A stretch of DNA of 64,000 nucleotides from Eudoraea adriatica DSM 19308 (GCF_000382125.1 NZ_KB907551.1:186001-250000); one strand, 5' to 3'; counted from the stretch's first letter, positions 24,560 to 34,232 are shown. Translations and numbers: made by a program. The notes: a model not told the origin generated them from the letters alone.

Positions 24560-27121
24560 TTGAGGCTACGTATAAAATTTATCCTGGCTGGTGTTCTTGG
24601 GGGCATACTTTTTAACGCTTGTTCTACCAAGAAAGACACTTTTGTAAACCGCAATTGGCATGCGGTGAATACCAAGTACAATGTCTTGTACAATGGCAAT
24701 ATTGCATTTGAGGAAGGTAGAGAGGCACTCAATATATCATATCTGGATAACTATTGGGAAGTGCTACCCGTTGAGCGCTTACAGGTTAAGGATGAAATAA
24801 AACTCGATTCTGAAAACAACAATCCAAACTTTGTGATTGCTGAGGAAAAAGCTACAAAAGCTATTCAAAAGCACAGTATGGATATAAAAGATGAAGAGCG
24901 TAATCCACAAACAGATGAAGCCTTCCTCCTTTTGGGTAAAGCAAGATACTTTGACCAACGCTACATACCTGCTATAGAAGCATTTAATTATATCTTAAGG
25001 AAATATACTCAAAGTGATAAGTTAAACGAAGCGACAATATGGAGAGAAAAAACCAATATTAGGCTGAATAACGAGGAACTGGCGCTTAAAAATTTAAAAA
25101 CCCTTCTTAAGTACGAACAGCTTAGCGATCAGGAATATGCAGACACTCATGCAATGATGGCGCAGGCGTATATCAACCTGAAGGTTCCGGATACGGCTAT
25201 TCAGGAATTAAAAATAGCTTCGGCCTATACTAAGAAGATTCCTGAGAAAGGCAGGTATTATTTTATTATAGGGCAACTATTTAATGAGTTGGGATATAGG
25301 GATAGTGCAAATTACGCCTTTGAAAAAATTATTGACTTAAAAAGGAAATCCCCAAGGGTGTATATGATTAATGCCCATTTACACCAAATTCAAAATACTG
25401 ATATAACTGAGGCAAATAAGGAAGAACTTCTTGAAGAACTGGTTGATCTTGAGGAGAACAGGGAAAACAGGCCATTTTTGGATAAGATATACAATCAGAA
25501 GGCTGAATATTATATGGCCATTGGGTCAGACAGTCTGGGCATAGCATATTTTAATAAGTCTTTAAGGGCAACTCAAAATTCACCCCAGTTAAATGCTCTC
25601 AATTATGAAAATCTTGCAGAATATAACTTTGATCAGAATGAATACCAAAATGCAGGGAATTATTATGATAGTGTATTAACGAACTTACCAGAGAATACTA
25701 AGAAATTCAGGACTATTAAGAAGAAACAGGATAATCTGGAAGATGTTATTAAATATGAGAATGTTGTTCAATACGCAGATAGCGTAATAACACTGTTTAA
25801 TCTTCCAAAAATTGATCAATTGGCATTTTTTGAAGATTATATTGCCAAATTGAAGCTAGCCGAGGAAGAAGAAGCACAAAAAAAGGAAAACCGGGCTAAT
25901 GCGGGTTTTGCGGCTTTCGCTGAAACAAAGGGTGGGAAACAAAATAAGGGAAAATTTTACTTTTATAATATTACAAGCCTTGGTTATGGCAAAAACGACT
26001 TTAAAACCAATTGGGGTGAACGGGTTTTGGAGGATGACTGGCGTTGGAGTAATAAAAATACATCCAGGTTAGTAGAGGGTGTCGGAGATCCTCTCATTGC
26101 TGATGGGGCTAATGGCCGGCAAGGAGAAATTTCAGAAGAGCAAAAATATTCGGTAGAATATTATTTAGATCAGATACCAACAGATAGCTCAATTATTGAC
26201 AGCCTTAAAATTGAAAGAAATTTTGCAAACTACCAGCTTGGACTAATTTATAAAGAGAAATTTAAGGAAAACCTTTTAGCAGCTGGAAAATTGGAAAGGG
26301 TATTGAAATCAGACCCGGAGGAAAGGTTGGTACTTCCATCCATGTATAATTTGTATAAGATATATGAGGAGTCCGGCAGTCCGCTTGCCGAAAGCATGAA
26401 ACAAGATATTATACGGAGCTATCCCGATTCCAGATATGCCGAAATATTGGTAAATCCCCAGGCAATTTTGGCAGGCTCAGCAGATAGCCCTGATGCCAGA
26501 TATGCCCAACTGTATAAACTATATGAAAATCAGGAGTATTTAAAGGTTATTACAGGGGCTGAAGCCAATATAAATTTGTACACCGGGGACCCTATTGTGC
26601 CCAAATTTGAAATGCTAAAGGCCAATGCCATAGGCAGGCTCCAGGGCTTCAACGACTTCAAGGAAGCACTTAATTATGTAGCCCTGAACTATCCGAATAA
26701 TCCTGAAGGTAAAAAGGCCCAACAAATAATTGCCGAACAATTACCCAAATTAGAACCCAAGGACTTTTCATTAGAAATCGATTCAAAGGGAACAGCTAAT
26801 TGGAAGGTTATCTTTCCGTTTAAAAGGCAGAACGACGAGAAGGCAATGGAACTAAAAAATTTATTGGAGAAATCCATTGCAGATTTGGAATATAAAAATC
26901 TGGTTTCAAAAGATATTTATGACCTGGAGACGGAATTTATAGTCGTTCATGGATTCAGATCTAAGGATTACGCATTAGGATATGTTGAACTACTAAATAA
27001 AAACAGGGATTACCGGATTGCTAATGAGAATTTCGTAATTTTATCTTCTAACTATAAAATCATACAAGTACATAAAAACTTACAAGATTATTTAAATCAA
27101 GTTTTAACCCCAAAACCATAA
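24560..27121 (+). CDS. sprE: Gliding motility/type IX secretion lipoprotein SprE (PorW)
   Basis: TPR-containing outer-envelope lipoprotein of 853 residues, required in Flavobacterium for gliding and type IX secretion (PorW in Porphyromonas). It starts at TTG 24560; this start gives a lipoprotein signal (LAGVLGGILFNAC, lipidated Cys21), whereas the next Met is far inside the mature chain. The segment after the Cys (KKDTFVNRNWHAVNTKYNVLYNG) is the family hallmark. TPR-like repeats run from about 110 to 430. A TATTTTTG box lies 122 bases upstream (24431-24438). The bactofilin gene follows after 5 bases. Confidence 0.85.
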   Translation: MRLRIKFILAGVLGGILFNACSTKKDTFVNRNWHAVNTKYNVLYNGNIAFEEGREALNISYLDNYWEVLPVERLQVKDEIKLDSENNNPNFVIAEEKATKAIQKHSMDIKDEERNPQTDEAFLLLGKARYFDQRYIPAIEAFNYILRKYTQSDKLNEATIWREKTNIRLNNEELALKNLKTLLKYEQLSDQEYADTHAMMAQAYINLKVPDTAIQELKIASAYTKKIPEKGRYYFIIGQLFNELGYRDSANYAFEKIIDLKRKSPRVYMINAHLHQIQNTDITEANKEELLEELVDLEENRENRPFLDKIYNQKAEYYMAIGSDSLGIAYFNKSLRATQNSPQLNALNYENLAEYNFDQNEYQNAGNYYDSVLTNLPENTKKFRTIKKKQDNLEDVIKYENVVQYADSVITLFNLPKIDQLAFFEDYIAKLKLAEEEEAQKKENRANAGFAAFAETKGGKQNKGKFYFYNITSLGYGKNDFKTNWGERVLEDDWRWSNKNTSRLVEGVGDPLIADGANGRQGEISEEQKYSVEYYLDQIPTDSSIIDSLKIERNFANYQLGLIYKEKFKENLLAAGKLERVLKSDPEERLVLPSMYNLYKIYEESGSPLAESMKQDIIRSYPDSRYAEILVNPQAILAGSADSPDARYAQLYKLYENQEYLKVITGAEANINLYTGDPIVPKFEMLKANAIGRLQGFNDFKEALNYVALNYPNNPEGKKAQQIIAEQLPKLEPKDFSLEIDSKGTANWKVIFPFKRQNDEKAMELKNLLEKSIADLEYKNLVSKDIYDLETEFIVVHGFRSKDYALGYVELLNKNRDYRIANENFVILSSNYKIIQVHKNLQDYLNQVLTPKP

Positions 27122-27126
27122 ACAAG

Positions 27127-27618
27127 ATGTTTTCTGATAACAAAAAACCTAAAACTATGAACGAAACAGGAGGACAACCCAACAGAATTGAAAAGAACAC
27201 CAGAATTAAAGGTGATATTATATCTGAAGCTGATTTTAGGATAGACGGCAAATTAGATGGAAATTTAAAGACTTCCGGTAAGGTAGTAATTGGAAAAGAC
27301 GGATACATTCACGGCAAAGTAGAATGTGTTAATGCTGATATTGAAGGAAGTTTTAACGGAGAGCTTCAGGTATCCAATTTATTGGCATTAAAAGCGTCTG
27401 CCGTTATTGAAGGTACAGTTACCGTTGCTAAACTGGCTGTTGAACCCGGAGCAACATTTAACGCATCTTGTACAATGAAAGGCAAGGGCGGTATTGGCTC
27501 TTCAGATACAAGTAAGACTACAGCAGCAAGTAGTTCTGGGAATAAGAGCTCAGAAATATATAAGTCTGGTGTTGCCAGCGAGTCGGGTAGCAAAAATGAA
27601 CCCGCCAAAGTTTCCTGA
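27127..27618 (+). CDS. Bactofilin (polymer-forming cytoskeletal protein)
   Basis: A 163-residue protein with the bactofilin β-helix core (about 20-125) made of short repeats such as GDIISEADFRIDGKLDGNL and GKVECVNADIEG. The N- and C-terminal tails are polar and disordered; the last 40 residues are Ser/Lys/Gly rich. Bactofilins self-assemble without nucleotide and organise cell-envelope enzymes. The gene starts 5 bases after sprE, so scaffold and secretion lipoprotein are probably made from one message. Confidence 0.92.
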   Translation: MFSDNKKPKTMNETGGQPNRIEKNTRIKGDIISEADFRIDGKLDGNLKTSGKVVIGKDGYIHGKVECVNADIEGSFNGELQVSNLLALKASAVIEGTVTVAKLAVEPGATFNASCTMKGKGGIGSSDTSKTTAASSSGNKSSEIYKSGVASESGSKNEPAKVS

Positions 27619-27785
27619 TCATTTAATACCATTTTGTTTGAATTAAACCCGGGCTGACTGCATTGGGGTTTATCTGGCTTATTCGATACTTCTTTAGGTC
27701 AGTAGTTTCATATAAATACTTCAATCTTATAGTCAGGGCAATTACATTTTCGGTATTTTTATACTTTAAAAAATATCTCAATAAA

Positions 27786-28001
27786 ATGGCTAAAGGGAAA
27801 AAGCAAGCCAAATACTGGCTAAGTCTTACAGGAATTGCCGTTCAAATGGGAGTTATTATATATCTGGGAGCCAGATTAGGTCAATGGCTGGATATGAAGT
27901 ATCTGGACGAAAAAAACACCTACACCATAATTCTTACTTTATTTGCTGTGGCCATTTCAATGTATTTGGTGATACAGCAAACGAAGAAATTAAATTCCTG
28001 A
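27786..28001 (+). CDS. atpZ: AtpZ/AtpI family protein
   Basis: Small membrane protein of 71 residues with two helices (SLTGIAVQMGVIIYLGARLG and YTIILTLFAVAISMYLVIQ), the pattern of AtpZ, an ATP synthase-associated Mg/Ca transport or assembly factor. The frame is open from 27663, but the ATG at 27786 gives the family-typical polar MAKGKKQAKYW start. A weak TATTTTTA at 27754-27761 may be the -7 box. It heads the ATP synthase block. Confidence 0.8.
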   Translation: MAKGKKQAKYWLSLTGIAVQMGVIIYLGARLGQWLDMKYLDEKNTYTIILTLFAVAISMYLVIQQTKKLNS

Positions 28002-28002
28002 T

Positions 28003-28395
28003 TTGAATAAACAAATAATCATTTTCACAAGCCAGTTGCTTGCTGCAATTTTATTTGCAGGAGTGCTTCACACATTATTTTTATTGGTCCGTAACCTGGA
28101 ATTCGATTTCACGCTGCTACTTCTCGGTTATCTAATAAATTTTGCAATGGCTTTGGGGATATATTCCACGCTGCTTTATTTTGCGGAGAGGAAAAACAAG
28201 AATCTTGGTTTTTTATTTATGTTCGGGAGCACTTTAAAATTTGTTATCTACTTCCTGGTTTTTGATCCAATTTTTTTGTTGGACAGTAAACTCACAAAAC
28301 TCGAATTTTTTATTTTTTTTATACCCTATTTTACTTGTCTCATCGTAGAGACTTTTTCACTTATAAAACTCTTGCGGGAAATAGATCAGCTATAG
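28003..28395 (+). CDS. DUF6168 family membrane protein (AtpI-like)
   Basis: Protein of 130 residues with four predicted helices, starting with TTG one base after the atpZ stop. It occupies the place of AtpI ahead of atpB; I recognise it as the flavobacterial DUF6168 family from its position and topology. No catalytic motif. A role in c-ring assembly like AtpI is plausible but not shown. An ATG start is not available near the 5' end. Confidence 0.7.
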   Translation: MNKQIIIFTSQLLAAILFAGVLHTLFLLVRNLEFDFTLLLLGYLINFAMALGIYSTLLYFAERKNKNLGFLFMFGSTLKFVIYFLVFDPIFLLDSKLTKLEFFIFFIPYFTCLIVETFSLIKLLREIDQL

Positions 28396-28463
28396 AATGG
28401 CTAACACTGATTTTCAGGGGAAAATAAAACTCTAAATGCTTTTTTCTTTTTAAGAGAATAGCT

Positions 28464-28471
28464 TACATTTG
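28464..28471 (+). promoter_or_regulatory. Promoter -7 box of the atpBEFHAG operon
   Basis: TACATTTG is a full TAnnTTTG match, 34 bases ahead of the atpB ATG in a 110-base spacer, with a T-run at the -33 distance. It suggests that atpB onward has its own promoter in addition to read-through from atpZ. Confidence 0.55.
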
Positions 28472-28505
28472 CACGGATTTTTAGAGACCCATTTTTATAA
28501 GTGAT

Positions 28506-29618
28506 ATGCGAAATCCTCTTTTGGTAAACTTCATACTGGTTTGTACTTTATTCTTCAACGCAACCATTTTCGCTAAGGAGTCGGAGATGAGTAGTGATGA
28601 AACCAAAACCGACCTGAAAACAGAAATAGACGAATACATACAGCATCACCTTAAGGATTCTCATGATTTTTCCTTGTTTTCCTATACCGATAGCGATGGC
28701 ATTCTGCATCACGTTGGTTTTCCATTGCCTGTTATTCTATGGGATGATGGTTTAGTGGTATTTTCATCTTCCAGATTTCATCATGGTGAAGAGGTAGCAA
28801 AAGCAGATGAAAATCATTATAAATTATACCACGGAAAAATTTATAAAACTGATGCGACCGGAACGATAACTTATGATTCTGAACATCATGCGTCCAATAT
28901 AAAGCCTTTAGATTTTTCGATTACTAAAAGCGTCATGATGATCCTGATCACTGGTCTTTTAATGTTCCTTTTATTCAGAGGCCTGGCAAAATCGTATTCC
29001 AAAAACAGAGGGATAGCAAAAGGGGTTGGACGATTCTTTGAACCAGTAATTATATACATAAGAGACGATATAGCCATAGCCACAATAGGAGAAAAAAAGT
29101 ATCAGAAATACATGCCTTTTCTGCTTACCATATTCTTCTTTATATGGTTTCTTAATATGTTTGGATTAACTCCACTAGGCGTTAACGTAACCGGAAACAT
29201 TGCCATTACAACGGCATTGGCAATTCTCACGTTTTTGATTACCAACTTTACCGGAACAAAAACCTATTGGAAGCATTTGTTTGATCCGCTGGGGAACTCA
29301 ATGCCATGGTATGCTAAAATTCCCCTTTATGTAATATTAATTCCTATTGAAGTTTTAGGAATATTTATCAAGCCATTTTCATTATTGATTCGTTTGTATG
29401 CTAACATGCAGGCGGGACATATTGTTATTATGAGTTTAATTGGGCTTATGTTCCTGTTTAAAAACTGGATTGGAAGTTCGTTATCCTTTGGACTCGCGTT
29501 TGCTATTTCTTTAATAGAAATATTAGTGGCATTATTACAGGCTTATATTTTTACAATGTTGTCGGCCTTGTATTTTGGGTTTGCTTCTGAGGAGCATGAG
29601 CATGCAGAAGCACATTAA
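28506..29618 (+). CDS. atpB: F0F1 ATP synthase subunit a
   Basis: Membrane subunit of F0 that forms the proton half-channels. The 370-residue chain has the long N-terminal extension typical of Bacteroidota: a signal-like hydrophobic start (NFILVCTLFFNATIFA) followed by about 110 soluble residues. The membrane domain contains the essential Arg in SLLIRLYANMQAGH and the usual PLGVNVTGN loop. The last residues are His/Glu rich. First gene of atpB-E-F-H-A-G. Confidence 0.97.
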   Translation: MRNPLLVNFILVCTLFFNATIFAKESEMSSDETKTDLKTEIDEYIQHHLKDSHDFSLFSYTDSDGILHHVGFPLPVILWDDGLVVFSSSRFHHGEEVAKADENHYKLYHGKIYKTDATGTITYDSEHHASNIKPLDFSITKSVMMILITGLLMFLLFRGLAKSYSKNRGIAKGVGRFFEPVIIYIRDDIAIATIGEKKYQKYMPFLLTIFFFIWFLNMFGLTPLGVNVTGNIAITTALAILTFLITNFTGTKTYWKHLFDPLGNSMPWYAKIPLYVILIPIEVLGIFIKPFSLLIRLYANMQAGHIVIMSLIGLMFLFKNWIGSSLSFGLAFAISLIEILVALLQAYIFTMLSALYFGFASEEHEHAEAH

Positions 29619-29649
29619 TTTGAATGTTTAATTTTTAATTATATATACT

Positions 29650-29850
29650 ATGACAATTCCAAGAATTGTAGGAGCAGGATTAATTGTAATCGGCGTAGGA
29701 GTGGGTATCGGCAGAATCGGTGGCCAGGCTATGGAAGCGATTGCACGTCAACCTGAAGCTTACGGAAAAATTCAAACGGCGATGCTTATTGTTGCGGCGC
29801 TTATTGAAGGTATTGGTTTTGCTGCATTGTTTGCAACTGCAGAAAACTAG
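29650..29850 (+). CDS. atpE: F0F1 ATP synthase subunit c
   Basis: Ring subunit of 66 residues with two helices joined by the RQPE loop (33-36). The ion-carrying carboxylate is Glu53 in LIEGIGFAALF. The residue after it is Gly rather than Ser, and the helix-1 Gln/Glu of sodium rings is not evident, so a proton ring is most likely. Short length is normal for Flavobacteriaceae. A perfect hairpin follows 6 bases after the stop. Confidence 0.96.
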   Translation: MTIPRIVGAGLIVIGVGVGIGRIGGQAMEAIARQPEAYGKIQTAMLIVAALIEGIGFAALFATAEN

Positions 29851-29856
29851 AAAAAT

Positions 29857-29893
29857 AACCAATGGTAGTAACGGTTGGTTACTACCATTGGTT
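29857..29893 (+). promoter_or_regulatory. Perfect 16-bp hairpin between atpE and atpF
   Basis: Arms AACCAATGGTAGTAAC (29857-29872) and GTTACTACCATTGGTT (29878-29893) are exact inverted repeats with a five-base loop GGTTG. An A-run precedes and only TTAATTC follows, so it resembles a weak terminator or an RNA processing and stabilising element rather than a full stop. It lies exactly where c-subunit over-production relative to the distal genes would be set. Confidence 0.75.
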
Positions 29894-29932
29894 TAATTCA
29901 AAAATTGAACAATTAAGATTTAATACTATAGT

Positions 29933-30433
29933 ATGGAGAAATTAATAGAAGATTTTTCGTTGGGCTTGTTCTTTTGGCAAACTTTGTTGTTTCTGGCATT
30001 GGTTTTTTTATTGTGGAAGTATGCATGGAAACCAATCCTGAATGCAATAAGTGATAGAGAAGAAGGAATTAGAAATGCATTGGATGCAGCTGAAGAAGCC
30101 AAAAAAGAAATGCAGAATGTAACGGCAGATAACGAGAAATTATTAAAGGAAGCAAGGACAGAACGTGAAAACCTTTTAAAAGAAGCAAGAGAGATAAAGG
30201 AAAAAATTGTCACGGATGCAAAAGAATTGGCTCAGGCTGAAGGCGATAAATTAATTAAGCAGGCAAAAGCTACTATTGAAAGTGAGAAAAAAGCTGCTGT
30301 TGCAGATATTAAAAATCAGGTAGCTGAACTCTCTGTTGAAATTGCTGAGAAAGTAATCAAAGAACAACTGTCCAATAAAGAAAAACAGTTGAAATTGGTT
30401 GATGACATGCTAGGGGATATTAAATTGAATTAA
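29933..30433 (+). CDS. atpF: F0F1 ATP synthase subunit b
   Basis: Peripheral-stalk subunit of 166 residues. One N-terminal helix (SLGLFFWQTLLFLALVFLLW) anchors it, followed by a long charged coiled coil (about 35-140) rich in Ala, Glu and Lys. Located after the hairpin that follows atpE and 4 bases before atpH. Confidence 0.95.
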   Translation: MEKLIEDFSLGLFFWQTLLFLALVFLLWKYAWKPILNAISDREEGIRNALDAAEEAKKEMQNVTADNEKLLKEARTERENLLKEAREIKEKIVTDAKELAQAEGDKLIKQAKATIESEKKAAVADIKNQVAELSVEIAEKVIKEQLSNKEKQLKLVDDMLGDIKLN

Positions 30434-30437
30434 TTAA

Positions 30438-30977
30438 ATGAACGAATCAAGAGCAGCCTTACGTTACGCAAAAGCAACATTAAATCTTGCAGTAGAACAA
30501 AAAGCTACAGATGCAATTGATCGTGATATGCGGTCGATAGTTCAAACTATTTCTGATAGCAATGAATTAAAGGAAATGCTTGCAAGCCCTATTCTTGAAG
30601 GTTCGTCAAAGAAGGAAGTTCTGCTAACACTCTTTAAGAATTTCAATGAGATCACTAAAGAAGTTTTTTCTTTACTGGTTTCTAAAAAAAGAATCGACCT
30701 CTTATATGAGGTTGCTTCTAAATACATTGCGCTTAATGACGATTTAAAGGGAGAAAATGTTGCTCTGGTTACCACAGCAGTTCCATTAACTCCATCTTTA
30801 GAAAAGAAGATTCTTTCTCAAATTGGAAAAATAACAAAGAATAAAATCACTTTGGAAAATCAAATTGATGAAAGCATAATAGGAGGCTTTATATTACGCA
30901 TTGGGGATTTGCAATACAATGCAAGTATTTCCAATAAATTAAATAGTCTGAAAAGAGAATTTACAAATAGTATTTAA
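30438..30977 (+). CDS. atpH: F0F1 ATP synthase subunit delta
   Basis: Stalk protein of 179 residues linking subunit b to the top of F1. The N-terminal [14 protein letters not shown] and the C-terminal [14 protein letters not shown] motif, followed by the Leu-rich final helix, are typical of OSCP/delta. A short hairpin lies in the 59-base gap to atpA. Confidence 0.95.
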   Translation: MNESRAALRYAKATLNLAVEQKATDAIDRDMRSIVQTISDSNELKEMLASPILEGSSKKEVLLTLFKNFNEITKEVFSLLVSKKRIDLLYEVASKYIALNDDLKGENVALVTTAVPLTPSLEKKILSQIGKITKNKITLENQIDESIIGGFILRIGDLQYNASISNKLNSLKREFTNSI

Positions 30978-30995
30978 ATAGAAATTACCAATATA

Positions 30996-31015
30996 AAAGG
31001 AGTGATTTCCTTTTA
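30996..31015 (+). promoter_or_regulatory. Short hairpin between atpH and atpA
   Basis: AAAAGGA and TCCTTTT are exact inverted arms around GTGATT. It is AT-rich and weak, with no clean U-run beyond the arm. It may modulate the message between the stalk genes and the highly needed alpha subunit, or be chance. Confidence 0.35.
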
Positions 31016-31036
31016 ATCATCTTAGATCTGAAAAAA

Positions 31037-32617
31037 ATGGCAGGAGTAAAAGCCGCAGAAGTATCTGCAATCTTAAAAAAACAATTATCTGGATTTGAAG
31101 CCAAAGCTTCATTAGATGAAATAGGAACTGTTTTACAAATTGGTGACGGAATTGCCAGAGTTTATGGCCTTTCCAATGCCGAATATGGTGAATTAGTTGA
31201 ATTTGAAGGCGGTTTGGAAGGAATTGTTCTGAATCTTGAAGAAGATAATGTTGGAGTTGTATTGCTGGCACCATCAAGAGAAATTAAAGAAGGTGCTACT
31301 GTAAAACGTACGCAGCGTATTGCCTCGATTAAAGTAGGAGAAGGTATTGTAGGGCGTGTGGTAAACACACTTGGCATTCCTATAGATGGAAAAGGGGCCA
31401 TTTCCGGAGACCTTTATGAAATGCCTTTAGAGCGCAAGGCACCAGGGGTAATATTCCGACAACCGGTATACGAACCATTGCAGACTGGTGTTAAAGCTAT
31501 AGACGCTATGATACCTGTAGGAAGAGGTCAGCGGGAATTGGTTATTGGTGACCGTCAGACTGGTAAGACAACAGTTTGTATAGATACAATCATAAATCAG
31601 AAAGAATTTTATGATGCAGGAGAACCTGTCTACTGCATATATGTAGCCATTGGGCAAAAGGCCTCAACTGTTGCTGCAATTGCAAAAACACTGGAAGATA
31701 GGGGCGCTTTAGCATATACAACAATTGTTGCAGCCAATGCTTCTGAACCTGCCCCAATGCAGGTTTATGCACCTTTTGCTGGTGCAGCTATCGGAGAATA
31801 TTTTAGAGATACAGGTCGCCCGGCATTGATTATTTATGATGACCTTTCCAAACAGGCTGTGGCATATCGTGAAGTATCACTTTTATTAAGAAGACCACCG
31901 GGACGTGAAGCTTACCCGGGGGATGTTTTCTATTTGCATTCAAGGTTATTGGAACGCGCAGCCAAAGTTATAGATGATGATTCCATCGCAAAGAATATGA
32001 ACGATTTACCAGAGGTTTTGAAACCTATGGTAAAAGGTGGGGGATCATTAACGGCCCTGCCAATTATTGAAACTCAGGCGGGAGATGTATCCGCTTATAT
32101 TCCTACCAACGTTATTTCGATTACAGATGGGCAAATATTTCTTGAACAGGATTTATTTAATCAAGGTGTGCGTCCGGCTATTAATGTTGGGATATCCGTA
32201 TCTCGAGTTGGAGGGAATGCACAGATTAAGTCAATGAAGAAAGTAGCGGGGACATTAAAACTGGACCAGGCACAATACAGGGAGTTAGAGGCATTTTCCA
32301 AATTTGGATCTGACCTGGATGCGGCTACTTTAAACGTAATTGAAAAGGGGAGACGCAATGTGGAAATTTTAAAGCAGGCGCAGGCAGACCCATTCACAGT
32401 TGAAGATCAGATAGCTATTATTTATGCAGGATCCAAAAATTTATTAAAAAATGTTCCTGTAGACAAGGTAAAGGAGTTTGAAAAGGACTTTTTAGAATTT
32501 TTAAATGCTAAGCACAGAGACGTGCTGGACACATTGAAAGCCGGGAAATTAACGGATGAGGTGATGGATACCTTAACCTCTGTATGTCAAGATCTGGCTG
32601 GGAAATATCAAGGCTAA
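31037..32617 (+). CDS. atpA: F0F1 ATP synthase subunit alpha
   Basis: Regulatory nucleotide-binding subunit of F1, 526 residues. The P-loop GDRQTGKTT, the segment [14 protein letters not shown] and the family end signature [14 protein letters not shown] are all present. Full length, in the usual place between delta and gamma. Confidence 0.98.
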   Translation: MAGVKAAEVSAILKKQLSGFEAKASLDEIGTVLQIGDGIARVYGLSNAEYGELVEFEGGLEGIVLNLEEDNVGVVLLAPSREIKEGATVKRTQRIASIKVGEGIVGRVVNTLGIPIDGKGAISGDLYEMPLERKAPGVIFRQPVYEPLQTGVKAIDAMIPVGRGQRELVIGDRQTGKTTVCIDTIINQKEFYDAGEPVYCIYVAIGQKASTVAAIAKTLEDRGALAYTTIVAANASEPAPMQVYAPFAGAAIGEYFRDTGRPALIIYDDLSKQAVAYREVSLLLRRPPGREAYPGDVFYLHSRLLERAAKVIDDDSIAKNMNDLPEVLKPMVKGGGSLTALPIIETQAGDVSAYIPTNVISITDGQIFLEQDLFNQGVRPAINVGISVSRVGGNAQIKSMKKVAGTLKLDQAQYRELEAFSKFGSDLDAATLNVIEKGRRNVEILKQAQADPFTVEDQIAIIYAGSKNLLKNVPVDKVKEFEKDFLEFLNAKHRDVLDTLKAGKLTDEVMDTLTSVCQDLAGKYQG

Positions 32618-32640
32618 TCTCTGAACTCACAATTTAAAAA

Positions 32641-33501
32641 ATGGCAAATTTAAAGGAAATACGAAATAGAATAGTATCGGTATCCTCCACCATGCAGATT
32701 ACAAGTGCCATGAAGATGGTATCTGCTGCCAAGCTTAAAAAAGCTCAGGATGCCATTACTGCAATGCGTCCTTATGCCAATAAGCTTTCAGAATTGTTAC
32801 AAAATTTCAGTGGAAGTATAGATGGTGAAACAGGGAGTAAATATACCGACAAACGAGATGTCAAAAACGTCCTGATCGTGGCTATAACCTCTAACAGGGG
32901 ACTATGTGGGGCATTTAACACCAATATAATTAAGCACTGCCTGTCAATGGAGAAAGATCATTATATGGGCCAGCAGGTAGATTTTATATCAATAGGGAAG
33001 AAAGCGCATGACCTTATTGGGAAAAGACATAATGTTATTTCTGACCATAGCGAAATCTATGATGAACTGAATTTTAATAATGCAGCAGAAATAGCGGAAG
33101 AATTAATGCAATTATATACTAAAGGAACCTACGATAAAATTGAAATAGTATATAATAAATTCAAAAATGCCGCTACACAAATAGTCACTACAGAACAATT
33201 TCTGCCAATTGTGCCTATGGAGCAGGACTCAAGCACATCTGCAGATTATATATTTGAGCCGGCAAAGGCGGCCATTGTTGAACAACTTATTCCTAAATCT
33301 CTGAAAACCCAGTTATTCAAGGCAATAAGAGACTCATTCGCCAGTGAACATGGCGCAAGAATGACTGCAATGCACAAGGCTACTGATAATGCCACAGAAT
33401 TAAGGGATCAGCTAAAACTAACATATAATCAGGCCCGCCAGGCAGCGATTACCAATGAAATCCTTGAAATAGTAGGCGGAGCTGAGGCATTAAATAATTA
33501 A
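32641..33501 (+). CDS. atpG: F0F1 ATP synthase subunit gamma
   Basis: Central rotor shaft, 286 residues. The N-terminal helix NLKEIRNRIVSVSSTMQITSAM and the C-terminal EHGARMTAMHKATDNA are family signatures. It is the last gene of the operon: a terminator follows within 40 bases, and atpD and atpC are not in this window, as is usual for the split arrangement of many Flavobacteriia. Confidence 0.97.
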   Translation: MANLKEIRNRIVSVSSTMQITSAMKMVSAAKLKKAQDAITAMRPYANKLSELLQNFSGSIDGETGSKYTDKRDVKNVLIVAITSNRGLCGAFNTNIIKHCLSMEKDHYMGQQVDFISIGKKAHDLIGKRHNVISDHSEIYDELNFNNAAEIAEELMQLYTKGTYDKIEIVYNKFKNAATQIVTTEQFLPIVPMEQDSSTSADYIFEPAKAAIVEQLIPKSLKTQLFKAIRDSFASEHGARMTAMHKATDNATELRDQLKLTYNQARQAAITNEILEIVGGAEALNN

Positions 33502-33539
33502 TGATTTTCAAAAGAACTAATTGGAACTACAATACCGGT

Positions 33540-33561
33540 CCCGCTTCATGCGGGATTTTTT
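33540..33561 (+). terminator. Intrinsic terminator of the atp operon
   Basis: CCCGC-ttcat-GCGGG followed by ATTTTTT, 39 bases after the atpG stop. A canonical GC stem with a U-run. Confidence 0.8.
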
Positions 33562-33597
33562 ATTGGTAATAACTTCATAATAGCTTACCTGACTTTT

Positions 33598-33626
33598 TTG
33601 GCACCAGATTTGGTTTCATATCTTTA
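33598..33626 (+). promoter_or_regulatory. Promoter of the lipoprotein gene at 33651
   Basis: TTG at 33598-33600 and TATCTTTA at 33619-33626 are separated by 18 bases, close to the Bacteroidota -33/-7 pattern, and lie directly downstream of the atp terminator and 24 bases ahead of the ATG. Confidence 0.5.
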
Positions 33627-33650
33627 CTAATGCATAAATAAATAAGAATT

Positions 33651-34166
33651 ATGAAAATTGCATCAATATTAATAGTTACTATTTTCAGTCTTTATGGATG
33701 CTCTTCCCAGAAGAAATATACCATGGCACCTCCTTTCAGCATAAATAATCCATCATATCAGAAATATGTGGGAGGCAGGGAAGAAAGCGGAACAGGTTTT
33801 ATTTTGCAATTCCCGGTTGATATAGAGGTGGGTAATGACATAGAATTTTTGGAAGTCTTTTTCAGGGGTCATGTATTGCCGGCAGCAATGGAAGAAGATG
33901 GGGAGAAACTATACATTATCTGCAATTACCAGGATATCCCCAAGGTTAAAAAACCGGATATTATAATGCATTCAGACCCTAAAAAAGAAGTGGGAAACCA
34001 ACCGCCGGGATCTATAAGTAAAGAAAATCAGGATTTTCCATTTGAATTGAAAGAAGATGAAGCGGTTATCAGTTATAAAAATGCCGCTGCAGATCCTAAA
34101 AAAAGGAAAATTGTCTTTTTCAAAATTACAGGAATAAAGACGAAACCTTCTCTCATATACAAGTGA
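33651..34166 (+). CDS. Hypothetical lipoprotein
   Basis: A 171-residue protein with a clear lipoprotein signal (IASILIVTIFSLYGC, lipidated Cys17 followed by SSQ). The mature part is mostly β-strand in character (GTGFILQFPVDIEVGNDIEFLEVFFRG) with a Pro/Lys-rich linker in the middle. I do not recognise a family. It stands alone between the atp terminator and the flippase gene, with its own likely promoter. Likely attached to the periplasmic side of the inner or outer membrane. Confidence 0.75.
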   Translation: MKIASILIVTIFSLYGCSSQKKYTMAPPFSINNPSYQKYVGGREESGTGFILQFPVDIEVGNDIEFLEVFFRGHVLPAAMEEDGEKLYIICNYQDIPKVKKPDIIMHSDPKKEVGNQPPGSISKENQDFPFELKEDEAVISYKNAAADPKKRKIVFFKITGIKTKPSLIYK

Positions 34167-34232
34167 ACATAAAATAACAGACTTTGTTCCATGGGTTTAA
34201 ATACCTAAATTTAAGCGCAAATCTATAAGCCA

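Noticed and set aside
29650-29850. Sodium-type c-ring
   Set aside because: Gly follows Glu53 where sodium rings have Ser or Thr, so a proton ring is the better reading.
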